A stretch of DNA of 64,000 bases from AC-32 sp963717475 (GCA_963717475.1 OY970337.1:1116001-1180000); one strand, 5' to 3'; shown: positions 25,586 through 34,508, counted from the stretch's first letter. Numbers and translations: made by a program. Notes: generated by a model not told the origin, from the letters alone.

Positions 25586-26135
25586 GGGTTCCTCCTTGGG
25601 TTGTGGGACGAGTGGTGCGAGTCAGCGCTCGCCAGGCCGTGGCGAAGACCACGGAGCCGGCGGCGGCGAGGTAGAAGGCGAACGCCCAGGGACGGGCCGA
25701 GTCTGTTCCGGCTCCGAGACCGTGCACCGTCGCCGCGGCGAAGACGACGTAGGTCGCCCAGTGGAGCTTCCGCCAGGCCCTTGCGCCGATCTTCGCGCGG
25801 AGACTGAACGAAAGGACGATCAGCGCCGCGAGCTCCGTGGCGACGACGCCGAAGGCGGTCCAGACGGGCCGATACGGCGCGAGCCCGGGAACGAGCAGGG
25901 CGGACGGGCCGATCTTCACGGTCGAGTCGAGCACCAGCGTCGTCCCGTGCAGTGCGACGGCTCCGAGCGCGAGCAGCGAGAGAAAGCGGTGGACGTCGGT
26001 CACCGAGGCTGCCTTCAGTCCCCGCCCGAACGGCCTCGACTTGAGCACCAGACCTGCGAGCACCGCGACCGTCATCAGCGCGTACGCGGTCAAGCCGCTC
26101 GCACGCGCGAGGATCCAGAACGTCGGATCGTTCAC
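25551..26135 (-). CDS. Ferric reductase-like transmembrane heme protein
   Basis: A 194-aa protein with about five or six membrane helices. Paired heme-ligand histidines are H49/H63 (DVHRFLSLLALGAVALHG) and H125/H138 (KLHWATYVVFAAATVHG), with 14- and 13-residue spacings typical of the FRE/YedZ (MsrQ) fold with two b-hemes. There is no FAD or NAD domain on the same chain; a separate reductase and ferredoxin follow in the operon. The start overlaps the preceding small-protein stop by 4 bp. The electron acceptor is unknown. Confidence 0.85.
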   Translation of the reverse strand: MNDPTFWILARASGLTAYALMTVAVLAGLVLKSRPFGRGLKAASVTDVHRFLSLLALGAVALHGTTLVLDSTVKIGPSALLVPGLAPYRPVWTAFGVVATELAALIVLSFSLRAKIGARAWRKLHWATYVVFAAATVHGLGAGTDSARPWAFAFYLAAAGSVVFATAWRALTRTTRPTTQGGTRVRDRDRSLAL

Positions 26136-26515
26136 GACGTCCTCGTGACGGTCACGGGCGGCAGGCTCACGACGCGGACCGACGGTGCGGAGACCGCGGG
26201 AGCGGCAGCGGCGGCGGCCGCGGCGAGCTGTGCTTGCCGTGCGGCGGCGGCGTTGGCGCGGTTGATCGCGGCGATCCGCTGCTGACGCCGGCGCAACTGC
26301 CTGCGGTAGACGGCCCAGCGCCGGCGGACGACGCGCGCGACGACGAGGCTCTCGTGCCGCACTCGCAGTTGGCGGGCGGCGAGCGCCGCGGCCCGTGGGT
26401 CGGCCCGCGGCTTGGCGCGCGCCGACCAGGGATGGCCCGCCACCGTCGCCCAGGTCAGGAAGAAGACCAACAGCGCGAGAGCGAGGGCGTAGAGGCGTCC
26501 GACGTGGCTAGTCAT
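26132..26515 (-). CDS. Small membrane-anchored Arg/Ala-rich protein
   Basis: A 127-aa protein with one N-terminal membrane segment (LYALALALLVFFLTWATVAG), then a basic, probably helical stretch with many Arg and Gln (RRRWAVYRRQLRRRQQRIAA) and an Ala-rich region ending in VVSLPPVTVTRTS. No domain recognised. It overlaps both neighbours (8 bp upstream, 4 bp downstream), so it is translationally coupled to the ferric reductase-like gene. It may be a structural partner of the heme protein, which is inference from position. Confidence 0.6.
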   Translation of the reverse strand: MTSHVGRLYALALALLVFFLTWATVAGHPWSARAKPRADPRAAALAARQLRVRHESLVVARVVRRRWAVYRRQLRRRQQRIAAINRANAAAARQAQLAAAAAAAAPAVSAPSVRVVSLPPVTVTRTS

Positions 26516-26906
26516 CGCCGCCCCCTTCGCTGCCGTCGGCGGATTCGTGGTCGTCGCTGTGAGCGTGGTGGCTGACGACGACGATCGGCGGTGGGCGCTG
26601 GTAGACGACGCGCGGCGGAGCTGCCGCGACCGCCGCCGGGGCGCCATGGGCGGGGGCCGGGTGACGAGCCGCCGGAAGGGTCGGCAGCTTGGGGGGCCGG
26701 CGCCGCAGCGACCGCCGCAGCGCGATCTCGATGCGGTCGAGCCGGTGCGCCCGCCAGGTGAACGCCGAGCTGGTCGCGCCGGCTTTGGCGGACGCCGAAG
26801 CAGACGCAGCGCGGCCGAGCCCGGCGGTCCGGGTCGCAGCCACCATCCCGAGGACGGCGGCAGCCGCGAGCAGTAGGGCGATTCCTGCGGCGTGAGCCTT
26901 GTTCAT
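26508..26906 (-). CDS. Small membrane-anchored protein, first gene of the minus-strand electron-transfer operon
   Basis: A 132-aa protein. GGGAGGTC precedes the ATG at 26906. A membrane anchor (HAAGIALLLAAAAVLGMVAA) is followed by an Ala/Ser linker containing KAGATSS (42-45 AGAT, resembling an ApbE target motif), a basic helix (RLDRIEIALRRSLRRRPPK), Pro-rich parts (PPRVVYQRPPPIVVV) and a His/Asp/Glu-rich end (SHHAHSDDHESADG) that could bind metal. No family recognised. A bipartite regulatory site lies 66 bp upstream. Confidence 0.6.
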   Translation of the reverse strand: MNKAHAAGIALLLAAAAVLGMVAATRTAGLGRAASASASAKAGATSSAFTWRAHRLDRIEIALRRSLRRRPPKLPTLPAARHPAPAHGAPAAVAAAPPRVVYQRPPPIVVVSHHAHSDDHESADGSEGGGDD

Positions 26907-26972
26907 CTGGGACCTCCCGGTAGACGCTCCGACCGTAGGCGGCCCCGATCGAGGGCCGGGCCAACGCCGCGT

Positions 26973-27002
26973 AAAGGTTTGTCGCCGAACCGCCAAGATT
27001 CC
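26973..27002 (-). promoter_or_regulatory. Bipartite site GGAATCTT-N16-ACCTTT (copy 1)
   Basis: Read on the minus strand, GGAATCTT (27002-26995), 16 bases, ACCTTT (26978-26973). It lies 66 bp upstream of the first gene of the minus-strand operon and just before the response regulator gene on the other strand. Identical half-sites with the same 16-bp spacing recur at 29075-29104. Half-sites 22 bp apart (two helical turns) suit an OmpR-type regulator. Confidence 0.65.
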
Positions 27003-27048
27003 GCCTGGAGAGCCGGACACGCCGCGGCGCGTGGGTCAAGATGGGCGC

Positions 27049-27699
27049 ATGAGAGTGCTGATCGTCGAGGACGAACGCCCCATCGCCGAGCCGCTCGCGG
27101 AGGGCCTGCGGCGCGAGGGGTTCGAGGTCGAATGGGCGGCAACCGGCGCCGCTGCGCTCGAGGCGGACGAGCCGGATGTCGTCCTCCTGGACCTCCGCCT
27201 GCCCGACATGGACGGGTTGGACGTGTGTCGCAGCATCCGCGCGCGATCGCAGGTGCCGATCATCATCGTCTCCGCCCGCGGCGACGAGCCCGATCGTGTC
27301 GTCGGCCTGGAGCTCGGCGCGGACGACTACGTCGTCAAGCCCTTCGGACTGCGTGAGCTGATCGCGCGCATCCGCGCCGTCACGCGGCGGGGCAAGACGG
27401 GCCCCGCGGATGGAACGGTGCAGATCGGTGAGCTCGAGGTCGATCCGCGCGCGCGGCGCGTGCGGCTCGGCGGCCGCGAGCTCGACCTGACGCCGAAGGA
27501 GTTCGATGTCCTCGCCATGCTCGCTCGAGATCCCGGCGCAGTGGTGTCGCGCCGCAGCCTGCTCGACGAGGTCTGGGAGACGAGCTGGTACGGCTCGACG
27601 AAGACGATCGACGTGCACGTCGCGGCTCTGCGCCGAAAGCTCGGCGACGCCGGCTGGATCGAGACGGTCCGGGGCGTGGGCTTCCGCCTGCGCACGTGA
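27049..27699 (+). CDS. OmpR/PhoB-family response regulator
   Basis: A 216-aa protein. The receiver has the acidic pocket (VLIVEDE), phospho-Asp at about D48 (VVLLDLRLPDMDG), the conserved Lys (DYVVKPF) and the switch Ser (IIVSARG). The winged-helix domain ends with TIDVHVAALRRKLGDAG and VRGVGFRLRT, typical of OmpR/PhoB. The GTG of the kinase overlaps its stop by 4 bp. It is flanked by two operons that carry the same upstream site, and it is the obvious candidate to bind them. Confidence 0.92.
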   Translation: MRVLIVEDERPIAEPLAEGLRREGFEVEWAATGAAALEADEPDVVLLDLRLPDMDGLDVCRSIRARSQVPIIIVSARGDEPDRVVGLELGADDYVVKPFGLRELIARIRAVTRRGKTGPADGTVQIGELEVDPRARRVRLGGRELDLTPKEFDVLAMLARDPGAVVSRRSLLDEVWETSWYGSTKTIDVHVAALRRKLGDAGWIETVRGVGFRLRT

Positions 27700-29066
27700 G
27701 GAGCCGCATCCTCGTCGGTTACCTCGGCCTCGTCGTCGTAGTGCTGGCCGCGCTCGAGATTCCGCTCGGTGTCCAGTTCGGCCGCAACGAGCAACGGACA
27801 CTGGAGACGAAGGTCGAGCACGACGCGACCACGATCGCGTCGATCGCGCCCGACACGCTCCGGAGACCGACCCGCAGAAGGCTGCAGGCGATTGCGGGCA
27901 TCGCCTACCGGTACCGGCGCGACACCGGCGGCCGGGTCGTGATCGTCAATCGCAAGGGCGTCGCCCTGATCGACACGAACGCTCAGGGGTCCGGCGTGAC
28001 GAGCTTCGCTTCCAGGCCCGAGATCGTCTCGGCTCTGCAGGGCAACGTCGCCTCGGGGACCCGTGACTCGCGGACTCTCCACACACGGCTCCTCTACGTC
28101 GCCGTTCCCGTCGCCGCCAACGGGCGGATCGAAGGCGCCGCCCGGATCACCTATCCGACCTCGGCGGTCGACTCGCGCATCCGGCGCTACCGGCTGGTGC
28201 TCGCCGCGATCGCGGCGATCGTGGTCGCCGTCGCCGTCGTCGTCGGCCTCGCGGTCGCGACGTTCATCGCGAGGCCGCTGCGGCGGCTCGAGGCCGCCGC
28301 GGCAGCCGTCGGTGCAGGCGACCTGACGGCGCGAGCGCCCGAGCACGAAGGCCCGCCGGAGGTGCGCTCCCTGGCCGCCGTGTTCAACGAGACGGTCGCG
28401 AAGCTCGACCAGCTGCTGCGCGCGCAGGAGGAGTTCGTCGCCGACGCATCGCACCAGCTGAGAACGCCGTTGACCGCCCTGAGCCTCCGGCTCGAAAACC
28501 TCGCGCGCGACGTCGCGCCCCCGGGGCGCGCGGAGCTCGACGGCGCGGTCGCGGAGGTCGCGCGGCTCGGATCGATGGTCGAAGCGCTGCTCGCGCTCGC
28601 TCGCGCCGACACGGGCCGCGAGCCGGCCCGGCCGGTCGACATCGACCTCGTGGTGCGCGAGCGCGTCGGCGCCTGGGCCGCTCTCGCCGACGAGCGCGGG
28701 GTCGATCTGTCAACGGTCGGTGTAGCCGCCGCGCCCGCGCGCACCGCGGAGGAGCGCCTGCGGCAAGTGCTCGACAACCTGCTCGAGAACGCGCTGGCGG
28801 TCTCGCCGCGCGGATCCACGATCACGGTCGAGGCGCGGTCGTCGCAGTCGTGGATCGAGCTGCGAATCAGGGACGAGGGACCGGGGCTCGCGCGCGAAGA
28901 GCGCGAGCGTGCATTCGACCGCTTCTGGCGAAACCGCAGCGGCGAGGGCAGCGGGCTCGGGCTGGCGATCGTTCGCCGCCTCGTCGAGCAGGACGGCGGG
29001 AAGGTCGAGCTGCTCGACGCGCCGGGCCACGGGCTCGAGGCGGTCGTCCGGCTCCGGCGGGCCTGA
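27696..29066 (+). CDS. HAMP-domain sensor histidine kinase
   Basis: A 456-aa membrane kinase. Helix 1 is about 5-27, followed by an extracytoplasmic sensor of about 140 residues, helix 2 (about 170-190: VLAAIAAIVVAVAVVVGLAV), HAMP (ATFIARPLRRLEAAAAAVGAGD), HisKA (DASHQLRTPLTAL, H253) and HATPase with DNLLENALAVSP, IRDEGPGL and GSGLGLAIVRRL. The sensor has the PAS-like strand pattern VVIVNRKGVALIDTN, seen in CitA-like sensors. Partner of the response regulator. The signal may be redox or a ligand outside the membrane, which is inference. Confidence 0.92.
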   Translation: MRSRILVGYLGLVVVVLAALEIPLGVQFGRNEQRTLETKVEHDATTIASIAPDTLRRPTRRRLQAIAGIAYRYRRDTGGRVVIVNRKGVALIDTNAQGSGVTSFASRPEIVSALQGNVASGTRDSRTLHTRLLYVAVPVAANGRIEGAARITYPTSAVDSRIRRYRLVLAAIAAIVVAVAVVVGLAVATFIARPLRRLEAAAAAVGAGDLTARAPEHEGPPEVRSLAAVFNETVAKLDQLLRAQEEFVADASHQLRTPLTALSLRLENLARDVAPPGRAELDGAVAEVARLGSMVEALLALARADTGREPARPVDIDLVVRERVGAWAALADERGVDLSTVGVAAAPARTAEERLRQVLDNLLENALAVSPRGSTITVEARSSQSWIELRIRDEGPGLAREERERAFDRFWRNRSGEGSGLGLAIVRRLVEQDGGKVELLDAPGHGLEAVVRLRRA

Positions 29067-29074
29067 CGCGGCCC

Positions 29075-29104
29075 GGAATCTTTGCGCCTCGCGGCGAAAC
29101 CTTT
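29075..29104 (+). promoter_or_regulatory. Bipartite site GGAATCTT-N16-ACCTTT (copy 2)
   Basis: GGAATCTT (29075-29082), 16 bases, ACCTTT (29099-29104). Each half is followed by GC, giving direct repeats ATCTTTGC and ACCTTTGC 22 bp apart. The site begins eight bp after the kinase stop and lies 48 bp before the first gene of the plus-strand operon. It is in the same orientation relative to its operon as copy 1. Confidence 0.65.
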
Positions 29105-29152
29105 GCAGTTGCTTGGCCCGCGCTTGGGTCGCGCCCGCGTACACATGTGGGC

Positions 29153-29380
29153 ATGGCCGAACAGCAGAACCCCAAGCAGTCACACGAGCAGTCACACCGG
29201 CAATCACGCCGGGCAGCCTTTGTTCTCGCCGCCGCCCTCGCCGCCACGGCGCTAACCGGCGGCGCGGCCGTCACCGGCCTCACGCGGCACGCACCTGCGA
29301 GCGGCGCAACCCGGATCGTGCAACAGGCCCCGGTGGCCCAGCAGCAGCCGGCCCCGGCGGACTGGGAGGAGAGCGACTGA
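29153..29380 (+). CDS. Small membrane-anchored protein with SGAT motif
   Basis: A 75-aa protein. The cytoplasmic N-terminus is Gln/His-rich (QSHEQSHRQS), followed by a membrane segment (AAFVLAAALAATALTGGAA) and a short outer tail, HAPASGATRIVQQ. SGAT (50-53) matches the core of the (S/T)GA(T/S) motif whose Thr receives FMN from ApbE in NqrC/RnfG-type proteins. The usual surrounding FMN-binding domain is absent. It overlaps the next gene as TGATG. Flavin attachment is only a hypothesis. Confidence 0.6.
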   Translation: MAEQQNPKQSHEQSHRQSRRAAFVLAAALAATALTGGAAVTGLTRHAPASGATRIVQQAPVAQQQPAPADWEESD

Positions 29381-29649
29381 TGCGGCGCGTCTGGGCATCC
29401 GTGCTCTCCGTCTGGGCGCTGCTGGCGCTCGTGGCCGTCCTCGCCTGGACGCGACCGCCGACGCCTGTCTCGCAACAGGGTGCGCGCGTCGTCGTCGTTC
29501 ACACCGCGAACGGCGCGCGCCGGATTCTGGTCGCGCCGGCCGCGCACGCGACGACGCACACCTCGGGCTCGGCTGCGCGGCAGCAGCAGGTCGTCGCTCC
29601 CGGCCAGACCGCAATCGTCGGCACACCGCCTGCGGGAGGGAACAACTGA
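29380..29649 (+). CDS. Small membrane-anchored protein
   Basis: An 89-aa protein. An N-terminal anchor (MRRVWASVLSVWALLALVAV) precedes a segment with VVVVHTANGARRILVAP, a His/Thr/Ser-rich stretch (AHATTHTSGSAAR) and a Gln/Val-rich end (QQQVVAPGQTAIVG). GGGAGGA precedes the ATG and the stop overlaps the apbE start as TGATG. Family unknown. The VVVH run is shared in style with another tiny protein (53322-53471). Confidence 0.6.
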   Translation: MRRVWASVLSVWALLALVAVLAWTRPPTPVSQQGARVVVVHTANGARRILVAPAAHATTHTSGSAARQQQVVAPGQTAIVGTPPAGGNN

Positions 29650-30596
29650 TGACCCTCGTCCGCCACGCGTTCACGGCAATGGGCACGAGCTGCGAGCTCG
29701 CCGTCGCCGCCCCGCCGGAAAGCGAGCCCCAGGCGCAGCGCGCGCTCGCCGCCGGCCTCGTCGAGGTCGAGGCGTGCGAGCGCGCGCTGACCCGCTTCAG
29801 CCCGAGCAGCGACCTCTCACGCCTGAACGGCGCCCTCGGCGAGTGGGTCGAGGTCGATCCGCGACTCGTGGCCGCACTCCGCGCAGCGGTTGACGCGCGC
29901 CGGGTCACCGCGGGCCTGTTCGACCCCACCATCCTCCAGCCGCTCGTTGCCGCCGGCTACGACCGGACCTTCGCCGAGCTGACGAACCGGCCTGCATGGG
30001 CAGCCGCCGGCTGGCGGCGCGGTGCGGCGATCTGGATCGACGAAGACTCCTGCCGCGCGCGACTCGAACGGGGCAGCGCCGTCGATCTCGGTGGGATCGG
30101 CAAGGGCTTCTCCGCCGCTCGCGCCCTCGAGGCGATGCGGCTCGCCTGGCCGGAAATGACCGGTTGCTTCGCCGACCTCGGCGGCGATTTTGCCTTCTCG
30201 GGCAGACCGCTGGACGCCGCGGCCTGGCGCGTCGCCGTCGCCGACCCGCGCAGCCCGGGCGCGTTCCTCGCGACCCTTCAGCTCAACGACGGCGGCGTTG
30301 CCACCTCGGGCCGAGACCGCCGGCGGTTCGGCCCCGGGCGCAGCCTGCATCACCTCATCGATCCGGAGACCGGCACGCCCGCCGTGCGCGGACCCCTCGC
30401 CGTCACCGTCGTCGCGCGCGACCCCTCCGAGGCCGAGGCACTCGGCACCGCGTTCGCGATCTCCGAGCCCGACGACGTCCGCCGCCTCGCCCGAGAGCGC
30501 GGAGTCGCGGCCCTCTACATCCCCGCCGTCGGGAGCCCGGTCGAGGTCGGCAGCCTGCCGCTCGCGCTGCGCTACCGAATCGAGATCGCGGCATGA
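29649..30596 (+). CDS. apbE: FAD:protein FMN transferase (ApbE)
   Basis: A 315-aa ApbE family enzyme, which transfers FMN from FAD to a Thr/Ser of target proteins. Family motifs are TAMGTSCELAVAA at the start, ALTRFSPSSDLSRLN, VDLGGIGKGFSAARAL and CFADLGGDFAFSG (binding FAD), and SLHHLIDPETGTPA. Acidic residues near the end (DPSEAEALGTAF) provide the metal site. There is no signal peptide, so it would act in the cytoplasm unless the N-terminus is misassigned. No FMN_bind-domain protein occurs in the operon; possible targets are the adjacent small proteins. Confidence 0.92.
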   Translation: MTLVRHAFTAMGTSCELAVAAPPESEPQAQRALAAGLVEVEACERALTRFSPSSDLSRLNGALGEWVEVDPRLVAALRAAVDARRVTAGLFDPTILQPLVAAGYDRTFAELTNRPAWAAAGWRRGAAIWIDEDSCRARLERGSAVDLGGIGKGFSAARALEAMRLAWPEMTGCFADLGGDFAFSGRPLDAAAWRVAVADPRSPGAFLATLQLNDGGVATSGRDRRRFGPGRSLHHLIDPETGTPAVRGPLAVTVVARDPSEAEALGTAFAISEPDDVRRLARERGVAALYIPAVGSPVEVGSLPLALRYRIEIAA

Positions 30597-31168
30597 CGGG
30601 CGCCGCCGCTGCCGTTCCCGTCGCCTGGATCGTCGCAAGGGCGGCTGGTCTCGTCGCTTTCGGCCTGCTGACGCTGTCGGTCTGGCTCGGCCTGGCGATG
30701 AGCACGAGAATCCTCGGCCCGCGCCGGCAGAAGAGCCTGCTCGGGTGGCACCGGACGCTCGCGTGGACGGGGCTGTCGATGCTCGGCCTCCACGTCGGCG
30801 CGGTTCTTCTCGACCCGGTCCTCCACTTCGGCCTCGCGTCGGTGCTCGTCCCGTTCGCCGCCTCCTGGCGTCCCGCGGCGATCGCGTCCGGCGTGATCGC
30901 CGGCTGGCTCTCGCTCATGCTGGCGGTGTCGTTTCGGCTACGGAAATGGATCGGCCAGCGAGGCTGGCGGCGGCTGCACTACGCCAGCTTCGCCGCCTTC
31001 GGCCTCGCCCTCGCGCACGCGCTCACGGCGGGCACCGATCTGATCGGCATACGCGGGTCGATCGTGGCCGCCATCGCCCTCGGCCCGGTGCTCTGGCTCG
31101 GGTTCGCGCGAATCCTCCTTCCGCGCGCCGCGGTCCCCCGCCCGCGTCCTGCGCTCGCCGAGCAGTAA
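30593..31168 (+). CDS. Ferric reductase-like transmembrane heme protein (second copy)
   Basis: A 191-aa protein whose start overlaps the apbE stop as ATGA. Histidine pairs H53/H67 (GWHRTLAWTGLSMLGLHVG) and H129/H142 (RLHYASFAAFGLALAHALT) have exactly the spacings of the copy at 25551-26135, so both should bind two b-hemes. Both also share ALTAGTD/GLGAGTD after the last His. The fold is MsrQ/YedZ-like, with no flavin or nicotinamide domain. The two copies head or close mirror-image operons around the two-component genes. Confidence 0.85.
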   Translation: MTGAAAAVPVAWIVARAAGLVAFGLLTLSVWLGLAMSTRILGPRRQKSLLGWHRTLAWTGLSMLGLHVGAVLLDPVLHFGLASVLVPFAASWRPAAIASGVIAGWLSLMLAVSFRLRKWIGQRGWRRLHYASFAAFGLALAHALTAGTDLIGIRGSIVAAIALGPVLWLGFARILLPRAAVPRPRPALAEQ

Positions 31169-31192
31169 CGGCCTGCTCGCGGCGGAGGCCGC

Positions 31193-31672
31193 CTATGAGG
31201 CGACTGTGACGCCGCTGCGCTCGCTGTCCGGCCCGGCGATCGTCACGGCCACCGCGACGTGCACCGGGACGTCGAGCGCCTGCGACACGAGGCAGCGGTC
31301 CTCGGCGATGGTGGCCGCCGTCCGCACCGCCTCCTCGCCGCCGGGGATCGTCTCCAGGACAGCATCGACTTCGATCACCGTGAAGCCGAAGCGGCCGTCG
31401 TCGCGCCGGCTCATGTGCCCGGTCGCGCTCACCGTCGCATCGAGGAGCGGCACCTCGCGCCGCTCGGCGATCGCGGCCAGCGTCAGCATGAAGCACGAGC
31501 ACGTCGCGGCGACCAGCAAGTCCTCCGGGCTCCAGTAGCCGGCGAGACCGCTGCGGAACTCCGGCGGCGTCGCCAGCTCGAGTGGTTCCTTGTCCCTGCT
31601 CTCGGCGCGGGCCAAGCGACCACCGCGCCACCGAACCGACACCGGGAACTGCATTTCCTTCATGACGCTCAT
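31193..31672 (-). CDS. OsmC-family peroxiredoxin-like protein
   Basis: A 159-aa protein with the OsmC/Ohr fold. WSPEDLLVAATCSCFMLTLAAIA holds the first Cys pair (CSC) and VDAVLETIPGGEE and AEDRCLVSQAL the second Cys. Both Cys regions of a peroxide-reducing member are kept. Likely substrates are organic or fatty-acid hydroperoxides. The start is an ATG at 31672 (MSVMKEMQFPVSVRW). A second ATG (MKEMQ) is four codons on. It follows the 2TM gene by 39 bp on the same strand. Confidence 0.85.
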   Translation of the reverse strand: MSVMKEMQFPVSVRWRGGRLARAESRDKEPLELATPPEFRSGLAGYWSPEDLLVAATCSCFMLTLAAIAERREVPLLDATVSATGHMSRRDDGRFGFTVIEVDAVLETIPGGEEAVRTAATIAEDRCLVSQALDVPVHVAVAVTIAGPDSERSGVTVAS

Positions 31673-31711
31673 CGCTGCTACCTCCTCTGGTACGCGGGAC
31701 CCGAGCGCGCT

Positions 31712-32017
31712 CTACCTCCTCAGGCTGAGCTCGTTCGATCGGCCGGCGTGCCACTCGATCCGGCCTTGTTGCTCGCGAATCCGCTCGTCGCCGTGTCGTA
31801 CCCAGCCTCGGTAGTGGAAGCCGACCACGACTGCCCACAAGCCAAGCACGAAGTAGACGAGCCATGAAGTCCCGCCCCAACCGAGCTCGACGAGGACGAT
31901 CAAGCCGAGCGCGACCGCGAACGTGATCGCGTGCCGGCGCCAGACCTTATGGGCGCGATCGAGGAGCAGGTGTCGTTCCGCTGCCTCGTACGCGTCGACT
32001 GAGATCTTCGTGGTCAT
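31712..32017 (-). CDS. 2TM-domain protein
   Basis: A 101-aa protein with two closely spaced membrane helices (HAITFAVALGLIVLVELGWG and TSWLVYFVLGLWAVVVGFHY) flanked by charged ends, as in 2TM-domain proteins. A helical region before them reads AAERHLLLDRAHKVWRR. It overlaps the YbaK-like stop by 4 bp. Function unknown. It likely belongs to the YbaK-like, 2TM and OsmC transcript. Confidence 0.7.
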   Translation of the reverse strand: MTTKISVDAYEAAERHLLLDRAHKVWRRHAITFAVALGLIVLVELGWGGTSWLVYFVLGLWAVVVGFHYRGWVRHGDERIREQQGRIEWHAGRSNELSLRR

Positions 32018-32565
32018 CGTTGCTCCCTTCGATCGTCTGCCGCCAGATCGGCCACCTCTGCCTCGGCGATCGACAGCAGCTCGCCCGTGCGGAGCCGCAC
32101 CGACTCGTCGTGGGTGCCGGCCTCGAAGACGACAAAGCGGTTGTCGAACACGCGCTCGTCGACGAGAACCCGGTCGTAGGCTCCACCAACGGGTGGCACC
32201 GCGCCCAGCTCGAACTCCGGGTAGGCACCGACGAGCTCGACTTCGTCCGCGAGCTCGACGTCAGGTGTGCCGAGGGCGCGGCGGGCCTTCTCCAGGTCGA
32301 GCCGATCGACGGCGCGAAGGACTGCGCGTGCATAGCCGAACGGCGTCTCGAGAATCAGGGTCTTCGCCACCTGATGTGGATCGACGTGAAGGGCCTCCGC
32401 CTCCGCCACAGCCGTCTCGGTGTGCCGGTGGGGGAGCAGCTCGTAGGAGACGTGCTGGCGCCGCAAAGCCTCGATCAATGCATCGGCTGGTTGATGCGTG
32501 AGTGTCGAATAGCTTCTGGCGGGAACCGCCGCGTCCACGAGACGCCGGGGGGTGTGTTTGGCCAT
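32014..32565 (-). CDS. YbaK/EbsC-family aminoacyl-tRNA deacylase-like protein
   Basis: A 183-aa protein with the YbaK fold: VSYELLPHRHTETAVAEAEAL, HVDPHQVAKTLIL (conserved Lys), VLRAVDRLDLEKARRALG and LGAVPPVGG. Family members hydrolyse misacylated tRNA such as Cys-tRNA(Pro) or Ala-tRNA(Pro). The last segment, GELLSIAEAEVADLAADD, is typical. GGAGGAAC precedes the ATG at 32565. It is the first gene of an operon with the 2TM and OsmC genes; a conserved GTAGTTCG element lies upstream. Confidence 0.82.
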   Translation of the reverse strand: MAKHTPRRLVDAAVPARSYSTLTHQPADALIEALRRQHVSYELLPHRHTETAVAEAEALHVDPHQVAKTLILETPFGYARAVLRAVDRLDLEKARRALGTPDVELADEVELVGAYPEFELGAVPPVGGAYDRVLVDERVFDNRFVVFEAGTHDESVRLRTGELLSIAEAEVADLAADDRREQR

Positions 32566-32630
32566 CGTGTTCCTCCTCTTTTGCCCCTAGATCGTCGCTC
32601 TCGCCGGCGACTCCGGCATCCGGGTGCGAC

Positions 32631-32655
32631 CCCTGATCGCGCTTCGGCGAACTAC
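32631..32655 (-). promoter_or_regulatory. Conserved upstream element with GTAGTTCG core (copy B)
   Basis: Read on the minus strand it starts GTAGTTCG and continues CCGAAGCGCGATCAGGG. It is 65-90 bp upstream of the YbaK-like start. It matches copy A at 20 of 25 positions. Its downstream end overlaps a loose 20-bp inverted repeat (32618-32637, half-sites ATCCGGGT and ATCAGGGG on opposite strands). Confidence 0.5.
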
Positions 32656-32670
32656 CTATCGAGGGCCGAC

Positions 32671-32717
32671 GACGGTCGGGGCGGTTTCCGTCGGAAAAAC
32701 CGCAGGAACGGTCGGGG
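32671..32717 (+). promoter_or_regulatory. Repeat-flanked hairpin in the malic enzyme leader
   Basis: GCGGTTTCCG (32681-32690), one base, then CGGAAAAACCGC (32692-32703) form an inverted repeat with two extra bases in one arm. Direct repeats ACGGTCGGGG flank it (about 32672-32681 and 32708-32717). It lies 59 bp before the chosen malic enzyme start. It could be an operator or an RNA element. Confidence 0.4.
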
Positions 32718-32761
32718 GCCCCGCGGATGCGTCGGAAACGACCATCCTCGACGCTCTTCCT

Positions 32762-34207
<1,446 letters not shown>

Positions 34208-34235
34208 GGCGGACGCACCGCACGACGAGGGAGGA

Positions 34236-34508
34236 CTACGTCAGCGGCCAGACGTCGACGTTGTGTGCGGATGAGGTCGGGGCAGCGTCCGTCCGCGGTG
34301 CGCGGAGCTCCAGCACGTAGTCGAAAAGGCCGGCATGCAGGCGGTCGGCGTCTGCTCCGGCCGGGAGCGGCACCTCGCGTCGGAACCCATCCGGGCCGTC
34401 GATGCAAACGATGCCGTTCTGGACCCTCGCCGTCAGCTCCGTCGAGTCGCGGGTCGGCGTGCGGACGGTCAAGACCATCATGTCGTTTGTCTCGATGGGG
34501 CCGTTCAT
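34236..34508 (-). CDS. HSP20-like small protein
   Basis: A 90-aa protein from the ATG at 34508, which overlaps the porB stop by 4 bp. LTVRTPTRDSTELTARVQNG and the end FRREVPLPAGADADRLHAGL followed by LELRAPR match the second half of an alpha-crystallin domain; the first strands are short or missing. It is a reduced HSP20-type fold rather than a full chaperone. It closes the pyruvate:ferredoxin oxidoreductase operon, so it may protect that oxygen-sensitive complex, which is inference. Confidence 0.65.
   Translation of the reverse strand: MNGPIETNDMMVLTVRTPTRDSTELTARVQNGIVCIDGPDGFRREVPLPAGADADRLHAGLFDYVLELRAPRTDAAPTSSAHNVDVWPLT

Noticed and set aside
32618..32637. ATCCGGGTGCGACCCCTGAT as a fifth stress palindrome
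   Set aside because: It is 20 bp with a different centre and weaker symmetry than the 18-bp sites, so I did not count it as a copy.
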